Assembly (NCBI GenBank): GCA_027025615.1
Contig: JALVQM010000134.1
Location: 1,564-17,450, forward strand
Direction: 5' to 3'
From: Desulfobacteraceae bacterium
GTDB taxonomy: Bacteria; Desulfobacterota; Desulfobacteria; Desulfobacterales; Desulfosarcinaceae
DNA: 15,887 nt
Notes under the pieces: generated by a model
Database searches by the model: none
The model's input: only the letters and a program-made list of their open reading frames with translations
What the model was told of the DNA's origin: nothing
Part shown: positions 6,975 to 15,357 of the stretch, piece after piece
Position numbering within the stretch: the first letter of the stretch is position 1
Layout: each line of letters opens with the position of its first letter
Position numbers and translations under genes: made by a program

Positions 6975-8099
6975 TCATCGAAAATAATCATCTGGATTCC
7001 AACTGCGTTCCAGACTGTTTAAAACCTGCCCGCCTTCGTCGGTTACCAGGACCTGATTTTCAAGACGTACCCCGCCCCAGCCGGGAAGATATATTCCTGG
7101 CTCAATAGTAACTATCATGCCAGGTTTCAGGCATGTGTTTGTTCTTGAGTTAAGATGCGGATCTTCATGGACGGCCAAACCTGTCCCATGCCCAAGGCCG
7201 TGGGTAAAACGTCCCTTGAAGGCGCCGGCATCAATGAAGTCGCGAGCGGCTTTATCCACAGAGACTGCTTTTATGCCGGGTGATATGCTCGAGGCGGCTA
7301 TTTCTTGTGCCCGTCTGACTGTTTCAAAAACCTCGATAAATTTATCATCAGGCTGGCCCAGAACAACTGTGCGGGATATATCCGAACAATATCCGTACGA
7401 ATTCGCGCCCCAATCACAAAGTACCGGTTCTCCTGAAAGGATAACTTTTGATCCGGGACGTCCGTGGGGCAGGGCGCTGTTGGCTCCTGAAATTACCATG
7501 GGTTCGAAAGCGACTTCATCTGCACCTTCCTCGCGGATGGCTTTTTCAAGCTCCCAGGCAGCCTCTATTTCAGTCATTCCGGGCTTCAGCTTTTCAAGAA
7601 ACACCGGAAAGGCTTTTTCGGCAATTTCCAGGGCCCGGCAGCTGGCATCTATTTCGCTTTGAGACTTGGTAAGTCGCAGGGTTTCGACCAAATTACGGCA
7701 GTCGACCAGCCTGATATTTCCAGGGCAGGTCTCCAAAGCACCTGCCAAGCGACGATAGCGGTGGTAAGTAAAACCATGGCTTTCAAACCCAACTTTTTTC
7801 AGTTTCCATTGAGCGGCCAAATCTGCCAGCGTTTTTTCCAAACCGTCGTCAGCAAGCTTGATTTGCCATCCGGTAGATTCCTGTTTGGCCTGATCCAAAT
7901 ACAAGTTGTTGGTAACCAGCGCCTGGTGGTTGGCTGTAATCAGCAGGATACCGGCGACTTCATCAGGCAAGGCGTTGGTGGCACAAAAACCACTCAAGTA
8001 CAGGCGGTTTTCTTGTACTATTACTGCAAGTGCGTCCAATGCATGCTGAGCAAGCAGTTGACGTAATTTGTCCAGACGGTTTCCATATTCAGCTTTCAT
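6975..8099 (-). CDS. M24-family metallopeptidase, Xaa-Pro aminopeptidase/dipeptidase-like
   Basis: Cytoplasmic dimetal 'pita-bread' peptidase, probably cleaving Xaa-Pro bonds in peptides. The 374 residues show the creatinase-type N-terminal domain (about 5-135) and the M24 catalytic domain (about 145-365). The five metal ligands are in place: Asp229 (LCDWGA), Asp240 (CSDISRT), His304 (GLGHGTG), Glu333 (TIEPGIYLPG) and Glu347 (VRLENQV). Conserved His212 (PHGRPG) and His311 (VHEDP) also fit. Length and layout resemble PepQ/YpdF-type proteins of about 350-370 residues rather than the longer PepP, and exact specificity cannot be read. No signal peptide is seen. The ATG at 8099 lacks a good Shine-Dalgarno (AAGCC adjacent), but no better in-frame start is near. 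It may be the first gene of a minus-strand run with xerD and pfaD. Confidence 0.9.
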   Translation of the reverse strand: MKAEYGNRLDKLRQLLAQHALDALAVIVQENRLYLSGFCATNALPDEVAGILLITANHQALVTNNLYLDQAKQESTGWQIKLADDGLEKTLADLAAQWKLKKVGFESHGFTYHRYRRLAGALETCPGNIRLVDCRNLVETLRLTKSQSEIDASCRALEIAEKAFPVFLEKLKPGMTEIEAAWELEKAIREEGADEVAFEPMVISGANSALPHGRPGSKVILSGEPVLCDWGANSYGYCSDISRTVVLGQPDDKFIEVFETVRRAQEIAASSISPGIKAVSVDKAARDFIDAGAFKGRFTHGLGHGTGLAVHEDPHLNSRTNTCLKPGMIVTIEPGIYLPGWGGVRLENQVLVTDEGGQVLNSLERSWNPDDYFR

Positions 8100-8143
8100 G
8101 GCTTAAAAATATATAGGTTAAGGTCATGGAAAGCAACCGTCGA

Positions 8144-8173
8144 TTGACACTGGTTCATCCCAGTTGATATAAA
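8144..8173 (+). promoter_or_regulatory. Strong sigma70-like promoter for the thioesterase-recC-gpt run
   Basis: TTGACA (8144-8149) and TATAAA (8168-8173) are separated by 18 bp. A transcript would start near 8180, giving a leader of about 110 nt before the ATG at 8294. The leader holds an imperfect direct repeat, ATGCCGGTTGTAAG (8215-8228) and ATGACCGGTGGTAAG (8258-8272), of unknown role. Confidence 0.6.
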
Positions 8174-8293
8174 ACTATGGTTCAGGCGCTTTTACAATTC
8201 ACCAAAGCTCACCAATGCCGGTTGTAAGCCCGAAGCATAGCTGGTTTATATGAAAGCATGACCGGTGGTAAGAATTTTTGAAAGGCAGTCAGA

Positions 8294-8680
8294 ATGGAAA
8301 TCATTACTCACAACAGGATTGATCAATCGCTTTGTGGCCGACCGGTTGAACTGGAGGCTGAGCAAAGCAGAGTTGAATTGGTAACCCAGGAAAACATGGC
8401 CGTTGATGACAAGGGGCTAGTACACGGTGGATTTATTTTTGGCTTGGCAGACCATGCTGCCATGATTGCTGTCAATCATCCCAATGTTGTTCTGGGGGCT
8501 GCCGAAGTAAGGTTTTTGAAACCTGTTAAAGCCGGGCAGAAAGTAGTGGCTGTCGCCAGGATTCAAGAAAAAAGCGGTAAGAAGTGCATGGTCAAAGTCG
8601 ATGTAAGCCGTTTGGGAGAAAGTGTTTTCGAGGGAATTTTTACTTGTTTTATCCTGGATAGTCACGTTCTGGAATCCTAA
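8294..8680 (+). CDS. Hotdog-fold acyl-CoA thioesterase-like protein (PaaI-like)
   Basis: A 128-residue single-domain hotdog protein, the usual size for PaaI-like thioesterases that hydrolyse acyl-CoA or acyl-ACP in the cytoplasm. The family mark is VHGGFIFGLADHAAM: HGG at 44-46 at the start of the long central helix, with Asp53 as the likely acidic catalytic residue. The AEVRFLKPVKAGQKVVAVARI stretch gives the next beta strands. Start ATG 8294 is supported by GAAAGG (8280-8285) 8 nt upstream and by the promoter at 8144-8173. recC begins 33 nt downstream on the same strand, so they may share a transcript, although no functional link is known. Substrate is not readable. A role in releasing products of the nearby pfa synthase is possible but unsupported. 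Confidence 0.82.
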   Translation: MEIITHNRIDQSLCGRPVELEAEQSRVELVTQENMAVDDKGLVHGGFIFGLADHAAMIAVNHPNVVLGAAEVRFLKPVKAGQKVVAVARIQEKSGKKCMVKVDVSRLGESVFEGIFTCFILDSHVLES

Positions 8681-8713
8681 ATTCAGCTGGTACCAATAAG
8701 AGGTCGGACAGCC

Positions 8714-11700
8714 TTGAACAAAGCTTCAGCCAGCCCTGAGACGCCCGGTCTTCATGTATACATAAGCAACCGTCTGGAACCGCTTTCCAGAGCATTAGCC
8801 TCGCTGATGGACACCGGAAAAGATCTGGCCCGCCAGGACAATGTCTTGGCCCCTGAAACAATAGTCGTTCAAAGTACGGGGATGCAGCGTTGGCTTTCCA
8901 TGGCTCTGGCTGATCTTCTGGGTGTTTGTGCCAATATCAGGTTTCTCTTTCCGAATGAGTTGCTTGATCTGCTGGTTTTTGACTTAAAAGGGGAATATGG
9001 ATCAACAGCCGATCAGCCCGATCCCTGGGAGCCCGATATCCTGGCTTTCCGAGTGCTTAAAATCCTGGGAAATGATCTTGATAATCCGGCCTATCAATCA
9101 CTTAAGCAATATCTAGCACCGGGAGATACACCATTTAAGCGTTACCAACTGGCATTGTCCATTGCCAAAGTCTTTGATCAATACCAGGTTTTTCGGCCCC
9201 GGATGCTGATGCAATGGCAAAAGGGTAAAAGGGTAGTTCAAAAACATGCCAGGTGGCAGGCAAGAATATGGCGGTCCCTTGTGAACAACTGCAATACCGC
9301 CAATCGCTCGATACGTCATGAAGAACTGATCAGTCTGCTGGCAGACAACAGCCTAAAGGGTGATTTGCTCCCCCATAGGGTTACCATGTTTGGAATAACC
9401 CACCTGCCGCCTTTTCATCTCAGTGTTTTTGAATCATTGTCCTCGAAAATCCCTGTTTACCTTTTCCTGGTTAATCCTTGTCGGGTTTTCTGGGCTGATA
9501 TCCTGGGCCCATTTGAACAAGTTCGCATCAAAAGGCAACATGCAGAGCACTGGACAAATGGCAGCATGTTACATCTTTATACAGGTAACCGCCTGTTGGC
9601 CCTGTGGGGCGGCATGGGCAGATCTTTTTTTGAACAGATAACCGGGCTTGAAAGCTTGGAGAAAGAGTTTTTTGAAGATCCAGGAAACGATTCAGTTCTG
9701 AACTGTGTTCAAAAGGACATACTTGACCTGTCAGAGGAACAGACCCGTAACCAAACCGAAAAAGATTTGTCCTCCATTGAAAATGACCAAAGCATCCAGG
9801 TTCATGTTTGTCACAGCCCCATGCGTGAACTTGAGATTCTGCATGACAATCTTGCACATCTACTTGAAACTTATCCTGATCTAAACTGCAATGACATTCT
9901 GGTGATGACCCCTGAGCTTGAAAAATATGTGCCTTTAATCCATGCAGTTTTCGGTAAACAAACTACCGGTCGTCCCAGATTGCCATATACGGTTGCGGAC
10001 AAGACCGATCTTTCTACTGATTCAACAATCAGAACCTTTATGAAAATATTAGAACTACCCAGCTGTCGCATGCAAGCAAGCCTTGTTCTGGATTTGCTGG
10101 AATCTGAATCAATTTGTGCCAGGTTCGGCATTGACGGTGAACTCAAGGCTGACTTCGGCAAATGGATTTCCGAAGCCGGAATACGCTGGGGTATTGATGC
10201 CACTGACAGGCAAAAATACATTCCTGGCGCCGATGAACACAACACTTGGACCATGGGCCTGGACCGCCTTATTTTAGGCAGTGTCATGCAACCCAAAACA
10301 AAGCTTGTCGGGGGGCTGTTGCCGGCAGGGCAGGTCCATGGCAGGCAGGCTGTCGGCTTGGGACGTCTCATAGCTCTGTTTGAAGCTGTGGTCGAAATCA
10401 GGCGCAAGCTTCAGGGCAATCGAAGCGGTCTGCAGTGGCCTGTACTGCTAAATGAAATCACTGACAGGATTTTTGAAGAAAAAGGACAGTGGTCGACCGC
10501 TTTAGCCGAATTAAAGAGGATTATAGGTTATTTTGGACAATGCCTTGAACTGGCGCAATGCGATTCAGATCTGTCGGTTGATATTATTAAAAACTTTATA
10601 AAAAACCAAATAGAAAATAAGGGGACCGGGGCCGGATTTCTCAGCGGAGGTATTACTTTTTGTGCCATGTTACCCATGCGTAGTATACCGGCAAAGGTGA
10701 TTTGCCTGCTGGGAATGGGGCAAGGCTGCTTTCCACGCAGTGACCATCGTGTCGGCTTTGATTTAACAAACAGCTACCCAAGACCATGGGATCGAAGCCG
10801 GCGCTCAGACGACATGTACCTTTTCCTTGAATCCTTATTATCTGCCCGCAGGATATTTTATGTAAGCTATGTGGGACGTGACATAAATGATAATGCAACC
10901 ATTCCCCCAAGTTCGATGGTAAGCCAGTTGCTGGACTATTTGTCGGAACGTTTTAATAAACCCGGGCGGAAATGGGTTACGGAACATAAACTGCACGGTT
11001 TTGACCCTGATTATTTCAACGGCCGGGATTCCAAAATGTTCAGTTTCAGCCAGCAGGATTTTTTGGCCTGCAAAGCAGCCAGTGATACCAAGGGCAATAA
11101 CAATAAGCTTGAGTCCCTGATCCAAAAACAGCCTTTGCCTGAGCCTTCAAATAAATGGAAAAGCCTTACCCTGGAGGAATTGAAAGATTTCTTTATTCAT
11201 CCCTGCCGTTTTGTTCTCCAAAACAGGCTTGGAATAAGCTTTCCAACCCCCAAAATGCTGGTGAGGGACTCGGAAAATTTTTCCCTCCAGGGACTGGACA
11301 GGTACAGGATCTCTCAAGAAATCATGGAAGGACGCATCCACGCAATTGATCATGAACACTTGCAAGCCTTGATAAAGGCCCATGATGTCCTTCCCCATGG
11401 AACAATGGCTGAAACTATATATAAAAACCTTGCAACAGAAGCCGATATCTTCCTGGAAACCTTAAACAAAGTTATCGGGGGCCATAACCCGTCGCCCATT
11501 TTAATTTCAGTTTCTTACGAAGGGTTCAAGATAACCGGAAGGCTGGATGGTATTTATAATAAGGGGCAAATTATCTACCGTTTTGCCCGCTTAAAGGCCA
11601 AAGACATTGTGCGTGCATTTGTTGACCATTTATTTTTTCAAATCGATGATCAGGTAAAAGGACCCAAATATACTCGCTTGATTGTCCAGAATGACATTTG

Positions 11701-12031
11701 GAAGTGGAAACCTTTAGTAAAACCAGAGATTATTCTGAAATCATTGCTCAAACTTTACTGGAAAGGTTTGACAAGTCCATTGCCGTTTTTCCCAGAACCA
11801 TCGCTGGAGTATGCCAGAAGGGTACTTTTAATGGGCCAAGACAAGGCCTTTGCCCTGGAAGCCGCTCGTAAAAAATTGCCCGGTAATTTTTTCAACGGAC
11901 AGGCACGCAACACTGATCCTTATCTTGAGTTTTGTTTTGGTTGTGACCCTGAACTCAATCGCAGATTCGAAGAAACAGCCATGGAAGTGTTTGGGCCTAT
12001 TTTCAGCTTCAGAGAAAAAGCTAAGAATTGA
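8714..12031 (+). CDS. recC: RecC, exodeoxyribonuclease V gamma subunit
   Basis: The RecC subunit of RecBCD, which processes double-strand breaks and recognises Chi; it is itself catalytically inactive. At 1105 residues it is full length (E. coli RecC is 1122). The N-terminus (HVYISNRLEPLS at about 14-25, VVQSTGMQRWL at about 52-62) matches the RecC start. FGITHLPPFHLSVFESL and YLFLVNPCRVFW (about 225-260), and VICLLGMGQGCFPRSDHRV with GFDL and DRSRRSDDMYLFLESLLSA (about 664-715), are typical RecC blocks of the inactive helicase-like domains. A nuclease-like fold with RLDGIY near residue 940 starts the C-terminal part. The start is TTG at 8714, backed by AGAGG about 9 nt upstream. No recB or recD is adjacent, which is unusual because these genes are commonly neighbours. 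gpt follows after 66 nt. No frameshift is seen. Confidence 0.93.
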   Translation: MNKASASPETPGLHVYISNRLEPLSRALASLMDTGKDLARQDNVLAPETIVVQSTGMQRWLSMALADLLGVCANIRFLFPNELLDLLVFDLKGEYGSTADQPDPWEPDILAFRVLKILGNDLDNPAYQSLKQYLAPGDTPFKRYQLALSIAKVFDQYQVFRPRMLMQWQKGKRVVQKHARWQARIWRSLVNNCNTANRSIRHEELISLLADNSLKGDLLPHRVTMFGITHLPPFHLSVFESLSSKIPVYLFLVNPCRVFWADILGPFEQVRIKRQHAEHWTNGSMLHLYTGNRLLALWGGMGRSFFEQITGLESLEKEFFEDPGNDSVLNCVQKDILDLSEEQTRNQTEKDLSSIENDQSIQVHVCHSPMRELEILHDNLAHLLETYPDLNCNDILVMTPELEKYVPLIHAVFGKQTTGRPRLPYTVADKTDLSTDSTIRTFMKILELPSCRMQASLVLDLLESESICARFGIDGELKADFGKWISEAGIRWGIDATDRQKYIPGADEHNTWTMGLDRLILGSVMQPKTKLVGGLLPAGQVHGRQAVGLGRLIALFEAVVEIRRKLQGNRSGLQWPVLLNEITDRIFEEKGQWSTALAELKRIIGYFGQCLELAQCDSDLSVDIIKNFIKNQIENKGTGAGFLSGGITFCAMLPMRSIPAKVICLLGMGQGCFPRSDHRVGFDLTNSYPRPWDRSRRSDDMYLFLESLLSARRIFYVSYVGRDINDNATIPPSSMVSQLLDYLSERFNKPGRKWVTEHKLHGFDPDYFNGRDSKMFSFSQQDFLACKAASDTKGNNNKLESLIQKQPLPEPSNKWKSLTLEELKDFFIHPCRFVLQNRLGISFPTPKMLVRDSENFSLQGLDRYRISQEIMEGRIHAIDHEHLQALIKAHDVLPHGTMAETIYKNLATEADIFLETLNKVIGGHNPSPILISVSYEGFKITGRLDGIYNKGQIIYRFARLKAKDIVRAFVDHLFFQIDDQVKGPKYTRLIVQNDIWKWKPLVKPEIILKSLLKLYWKGLTSPLPFFPEPSLEYARRVLLMGQDKAFALEAARKKLPGNFFNGQARNTDPYLEFCFGCDPELNRRFEETAMEVFGPIFSFREKAKN

Positions 12032-12097
12032 GCAAAGTCGATTTTATATGTGATATTATTGTATTGTAGCCATAAAACAAGGCAAAAAGGTAAAACT

Positions 12098-12610
12098 GTG
12101 AAGCAGACAGATAGCGCAAAAGCCAGATATCAGAAAATTTATCCTGTATCATGGGAGCAGTTACATCGCGATGCTCGTGCCCTGGCCTGGAGATTAGTGG
12201 AATTGGGAAGTTGGAAGGGGATTATTGCCATAACCCGTGGAGGTTTGGTTCCAGCTGCTGTTATTGCCCGTGAGTTGGAAATCCGCCTTATAGATACTGT
12301 ATGTATGGCAAGCTATGACAGGCAGTCCCAGGGTAAGTTGAAAGTATTAAAACGCGTTAAAACAGATGGACAAAACTGGCTCTTAATCGATGATTTGGTC
12401 GATACAGGGCAAACCGCCAAAGCGGTGCGAACAATGCTTCCTCAAGCCCATTTTGCTACAGTTTATGCCAAACCGGCCGGACGGCCGGTTGTTGATACCT
12501 TTATAACCGAAGTCAGTCAGGATACCTGGATTCTTTTTCCATGGGATTCAGGAGCATCATTCGTTGAGCCGATTATCAGCCTCCAGAATAATGGTAAAAA
12601 ATCACCTTGA
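12098..12610 (+). CDS. gpt: Xanthine-guanine phosphoribosyltransferase
   Basis: Purine salvage enzyme that converts xanthine and guanine (less well hypoxanthine) with PRPP to the mononucleotides. The frame extends upstream to an ATG at 12050, but the GTG at 12098 is preferred because AAAGG (12086-12090) lies 7 nt before it and homology to E. coli Gpt (152 aa) begins only after about 13 residues of the resulting 170-residue protein. Strong matches are WKGIIAITRGGLVPAA (about 39-54), DTVCMASYD (66-74), LKVLKRV (81-87), the PRPP loop LLIDDLVDTGQTA (95-107), YAKPAGRPVVD (123-133) and QDTWILFPWD (141-150). This pattern is Gpt rather than Hpt or Xpt. The C-terminal 15 residues are unremarkable. It lies 66 nt after recC on the same strand and is convergent with the outer-membrane gene downstream. 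Confidence 0.94.
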   Translation: MKQTDSAKARYQKIYPVSWEQLHRDARALAWRLVELGSWKGIIAITRGGLVPAAVIARELEIRLIDTVCMASYDRQSQGKLKVLKRVKTDGQNWLLIDDLVDTGQTAKAVRTMLPQAHFATVYAKPAGRPVVDTFITEVSQDTWILFPWDSGASFVEPIISLQNNGKKSP

Positions 12611-12685
12611 TCGGTTGGTTTGCCGTTTGACCCAGGTGAGCAAATGTGAATCTCGCCGCAAAAGAAAGTCGATTTAAATAAAATA

Positions 12686-13291
12686 TCAAAAGTGCAATTC
12701 AATACCAAGACTGATTACATCATCGGTAAATTCCCAGCTGCGTGGTTCATCAAGATCAAACTTGTAATGCTGGTAAGATAAAACAATAGCTGCATTGTCC
12801 ACCAGATAGAATCCCAATCCAAGACCGTAAGCGAAATAACCTTCACTGTCCAGGAAACTCATAATTTCAGGTGCCCATTCCAGTTTGCCGCGTACTTCCA
12901 AAGCAAGAGGAACCAGTTTCCTGGGAAGCATATAACCGGCATTAAGCGTAAATGCCACGTTGCCGACATCACTAGAGGTACTGTATTGCTCTACTTTGCC
13001 ACCAATTCCCTTTAATCCAATTTCACAGGCCAGACCTGGAGCCAAGGCATCGTTTCCTACCGCCAGGGATATAGTTCCAAAGCTGTATTGTTTATTATCG
13101 TAGTCAGCGTAATTACCTGAAAATCCATATTTCATATATCCGGTAGCCAAATACTTCTGGTGATAGAAGCTGCCGTTGATATAGGAAGATCCGGCTTTGA
13201 GTGTAAGTTGGTTTCCGTCGGCATGAACCATAAGCGGTATCGCAAATATAATAGATACGGCCAAAACAAGAGTAATAACGGATTTTTGCAT
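12686..13291 (-). CDS. Outer-membrane beta-barrel protein, YfaZ-like
   Basis: A 201-residue secreted protein. Residues 1-24 are a Sec signal peptide (hydrophobic core ITLVLAVSIIFAIPLM, probable cleavage after VHA). The mature part shows alternating hydrophobic/aromatic strands with glycine turns (for example YGLGLGFYLVDNAAIVLSYQHY), and it ends in Phe (LGIELHF), the usual signal for insertion by the BAM complex. About eight strands would fit the size. Similarity to YfaZ-family porin-like proteins is by general pattern, so only the barrel call is firm. The start ATG at 13291 has an excellent ribosome binding site (AGGGGGA, 5 nt upstream). It lies 57 nt downstream of rarD on the same strand and is convergent with gpt. 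Substrate or role is unknown. Confidence 0.8.
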   Translation of the reverse strand: MQKSVITLVLAVSIIFAIPLMVHADGNQLTLKAGSSYINGSFYHQKYLATGYMKYGFSGNYADYDNKQYSFGTISLAVGNDALAPGLACEIGLKGIGGKVEQYSTSSDVGNVAFTLNAGYMLPRKLVPLALEVRGKLEWAPEIMSFLDSEGYFAYGLGLGFYLVDNAAIVLSYQHYKFDLDEPRSWEFTDDVISLGIELHF

Positions 13292-13348
13292 TTGTTCCCC
13301 CTAAATTAATCAGCGCCAGCGCCGAACAGTAAAAGTGGCATCTGCTTA

Positions 13349-14293
13349 TCAAGGCAGTCTGCGCTTGTCAATCGCAGCAGCTCGCTGTTTGGTATATGAA
13401 TTTTTAACCAAGTCCCATGAAAAAATGATTAACGCCGACCAGATCAGGCAGAAGGTGACCATAAGCGGCCAGGGGAAGGGCTCACGGTAATAAAAAAGTC
13501 CGATTAAAAATGTGGAACTGGGAGCAATATACTGCATGAACCCAACCGTATGTAGAGGTACTCTCCTTGCACCCAGGGTAAAAGTAACCATTGGCAGAGC
13601 CGTTAGAGGGCCGGTGCCTGCCAACAACAGATATACGTTAATATCCCAGCCTGTTGAAACCGGTGAAAAGGTTTTACGATAAACTATCAGTGGCATTGCT
13701 AAAATGGCAAGCAGAATCATCTCTACCCAAAAGCCGTCAACAGCCCCCAAAGGCGAAGTTTTCCTGAGCAATCCATAGAAACCAAACAGAAAGGCCAGCG
13801 ACAAGGCAATCCATGGCGGAACCTTTACGGCGACCATGTAAAAAATTACTCCAAATGCTGCCAGAAAGACAGCAATCTTCTGAAATCGGCTTAGTTTTTC
13901 CTTGAGAAAAACAGCCCCTAAAAGTACACTGACCAGTGGATTAATATAGTAGCCCAGGCTTGATTCAAGAATATGTTGATTGTTGACGGCCCACACGTAT
14001 ATCAGCCAATTGGCCCCCAATAACAGTGCGGGTAGAAACATCCAGGGCAATAACCGAAGGTTGAACAGCCGGGCAATGGAAACTGATTTGCTGGATGACA
14101 GGCGGATCCATATAAAAAATGGAGAAATGCATACCAATGACCAAATAACCCGAAATAAAATAATATCGAAAGCCGGAACCATGCTTAACTGTTTCCAATA
14201 CAGCGGAGCAAGGCCCCAAATTGTGAAAGCTACAAGCAGGAATGCTATTCCTGGCCCCTGTAACTTGGTAATTTTGGTCAATTTGGACTCCAT
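13349..14293 (-). CDS. rarD: RarD, EamA/DMT-family inner-membrane transporter
   Basis: Inner-membrane permease-like protein of the drug/metabolite transporter superfamily. RarD was named for chloramphenicol sensitivity, and its natural substrate is not established. 314 residues with about ten hydrophobic segments. RarD-specific blocks are AFTIWGLAPLYWKQL (about 22-36), RVIWSLVCISPF (48-59), GANWLIYVWAVNNQHILESSLGYYINPLVSV (about 93-123, which sets RarD apart from other EamA proteins), FGFYGLLRKTSPL (about 170-182) and GFMQYIAPSSTFLIG (about 249-263). The ATG at 14293 has no Shine-Dalgarno; a TTG at codon 5 (14279-14281) is preceded by GGAG at 6 nt and could be the real start. It is divergent from the Rossmann-fold gene. 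Confidence 0.92.
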   Translation of the reverse strand: MESKLTKITKLQGPGIAFLLVAFTIWGLAPLYWKQLSMVPAFDIILFRVIWSLVCISPFFIWIRLSSSKSVSIARLFNLRLLPWMFLPALLLGANWLIYVWAVNNQHILESSLGYYINPLVSVLLGAVFLKEKLSRFQKIAVFLAAFGVIFYMVAVKVPPWIALSLAFLFGFYGLLRKTSPLGAVDGFWVEMILLAILAMPLIVYRKTFSPVSTGWDINVYLLLAGTGPLTALPMVTFTLGARRVPLHTVGFMQYIAPSSTFLIGLFYYREPFPWPLMVTFCLIWSALIIFSWDLVKNSYTKQRAAAIDKRRLP

Positions 14294-14359
14294 TGGTAGC
14301 GCAAATTAAGAAGCGAATCTGAATACCTTATATAAACACGAAAAACAAGACTTGGTTTG

Positions 14360-15052
14360 ATGCCTCATACATGGATAATAGGCGCGGGCAAGTTCGGAAA
14401 GCGGGCTGCCAGGATGCTTGCAGCAAGTCACGGAGCTGGCCATATAACAATTGTAGATCCAGATCCGGAAGCAATCAAAGCGGTCGAATGCAATTCTATC
14501 AACCAGGATGGAATTTCCTTTCTATCAACATTTGGCAAAGAACAAGGTGAGGACTGGGTAATTCCGGCATTGCCCCTGCATCTTGCCTTTGAATGGTTAA
14601 AGATGAGATGGCGGTATCGTTTCAGATTTGAAAAAATCGAGCCACCTGATCTTTTGCTATCCGGATTGCCTAACGTGTTTTGTGATGATGCTGGAAGGCT
14701 GTATGCAAGTGTAGCCGATTTCCTCTGTCCTGAGGATTGTCCGGAACCAAAAGCATATTGCTATTACAGCGGCCGTAAACGGAAATATGATTTGTTTGAT
14801 TTTATCAAAAAGCTGGGTGACGAAAATTTTTTTTCAATCGTAATAAGAAGCCATCAAAGAGCAAATGGGGTAGGAGGTTTCAAGGTCAACGCTTTGCTTG
14901 AGGCTGAAAAAAAAATTATATATGATAATGAAAACCAACCAGTTTTGCTGGCCACAGCCTGCCGTTGCCATTCTGTTATCGATATCTTTAATAAATGCAT
15001 CATAAAAAGACAGGCTCTAAAAAAGCTCGATAAAGCGATGGGGTTTGCTTGA
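14360..15052 (+). CDS. Putative NAD-binding Rossmann-fold protein of unknown function
   Basis: I do not recognise this 230-residue protein as a named family. The N-terminus TWIIGAGKFGKRAARML has the GxGxxG nucleotide-binding turn (Gly8, Gly10, Gly13). The acidic Asp33 ends the second strand (ITIVDPD), as in NAD-preferring TrkA-N-like domains. The rest does not look like a full dehydrogenase. It carries several cysteines, FLCPEDCPEPKAYC (Cys123, 127, 134) and CRCH (Cys201, 203), which might bind a metal or cluster, but this is speculation. No signal or membrane segment is seen. The ATG at 14360 is chosen; a TTG directly before it would add one residue. The ribosome binding site is weak. It is divergent from rarD across 66 bp holding TATATAA (near 14330), a possible -10, and lies 48 nt upstream of tRNA-Leu. 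Confidence 0.72.
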   Translation: MPHTWIIGAGKFGKRAARMLAASHGAGHITIVDPDPEAIKAVECNSINQDGISFLSTFGKEQGEDWVIPALPLHLAFEWLKMRWRYRFRFEKIEPPDLLLSGLPNVFCDDAGRLYASVADFLCPEDCPEPKAYCYYSGRKRKYDLFDFIKKLGDENFFSIVIRSHQRANGVGGFKVNALLEAEKKIIYDNENQPVLLATACRCHSVIDIFNKCIIKRQALKKLDKAMGFA

Positions 15053-15100
15053 CAATTGGATTAAGGGTAGCTAAAAGCCCTTGAAAAACATTTTGTAAAT

Positions 15101-15188
15101 GCCTGGATGGCGGAATTGGTAGACGCAAGGGACTTAAAATCCCTCGGTACTGAGTACCGTGCCAGTTCGATTCTGGCTCCAGGCACCA
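15101..15188 (+). tRNA. tRNA-Leu (anticodon UAA), CCA encoded
   Basis: Class II tRNA of 88 nt including CCA. The acceptor stem GCCTGGA pairs with TCCAGGC, followed by discriminator A (15185) and CCA (15186-15188). The anticodon stem AGGGA/TCCCT encloses CTTAAAA, giving anticodon TAA, which reads UUA (and UUG by wobble). The long variable arm CGGTAC-TGA-GTACCG is diagnostic for Leu/Ser/Tyr, and the D-loop carries GGTAGACGCA, as in leucine tRNAs. The T arm is GCCAG-TTCGATT-CTGGC. Confidence 0.97.
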
Positions 15189-15193
15189 ATATC

Positions 15194-15235
15194 AACGGGC
15201 CAAGTCTGACAGGCATGGCCCGTTTGCATATTTTT
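15194..15235 (+). terminator. Intrinsic terminator after tRNA-Leu
   Basis: AACGGGCCA (15194-15202) and TGGCCCGTT (15216-15224) form a perfect 9-bp stem around a 13-nt loop, followed by TTGCATATTTTT. The hairpin starts 6 nt after the tRNA 3' end, the expected place for a tRNA terminator. Confidence 0.78.
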
Positions 15236-15357
15236 GGCAGAGATTTTGCAATATTTTGTAAAAGATTTTTAAAGGCCGTGATAAATTTTTCATCAAGATT
15301 TCCATATAAGTGACGATATATTATTAAGAAGCACTGGTTTAATACAAAGAGGGCTCC

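Noticed and set aside
12050..12097. Upstream ATG extension of gpt
   Set aside because: The extra 16 residues are not Gpt-like and lack a ribosome binding site, while GTG 12098 has AAAGG at 7 nt.
12602..12639. Inverted repeat TCACCT/AGGTGA after gpt as a terminator
   Set aside because: Only 6 bp with a 26-nt loop and no T tract; too weak to call.
13980..14309. Plus-strand open frame of 109 codons over the start of rarD
   Set aside because: Antisense shadow of a clearly conserved membrane protein.
15101..15188. tRNA-Leu 3' end as an integration site
   Set aside because: No second copy of the tRNA 3' end appears in the window, and no integrase gene is adjacent.
15107..15313. Open frame of 68 codons across tRNA-Leu
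   Set aside because: It translates the tRNA and its terminator; there is no coding signal.
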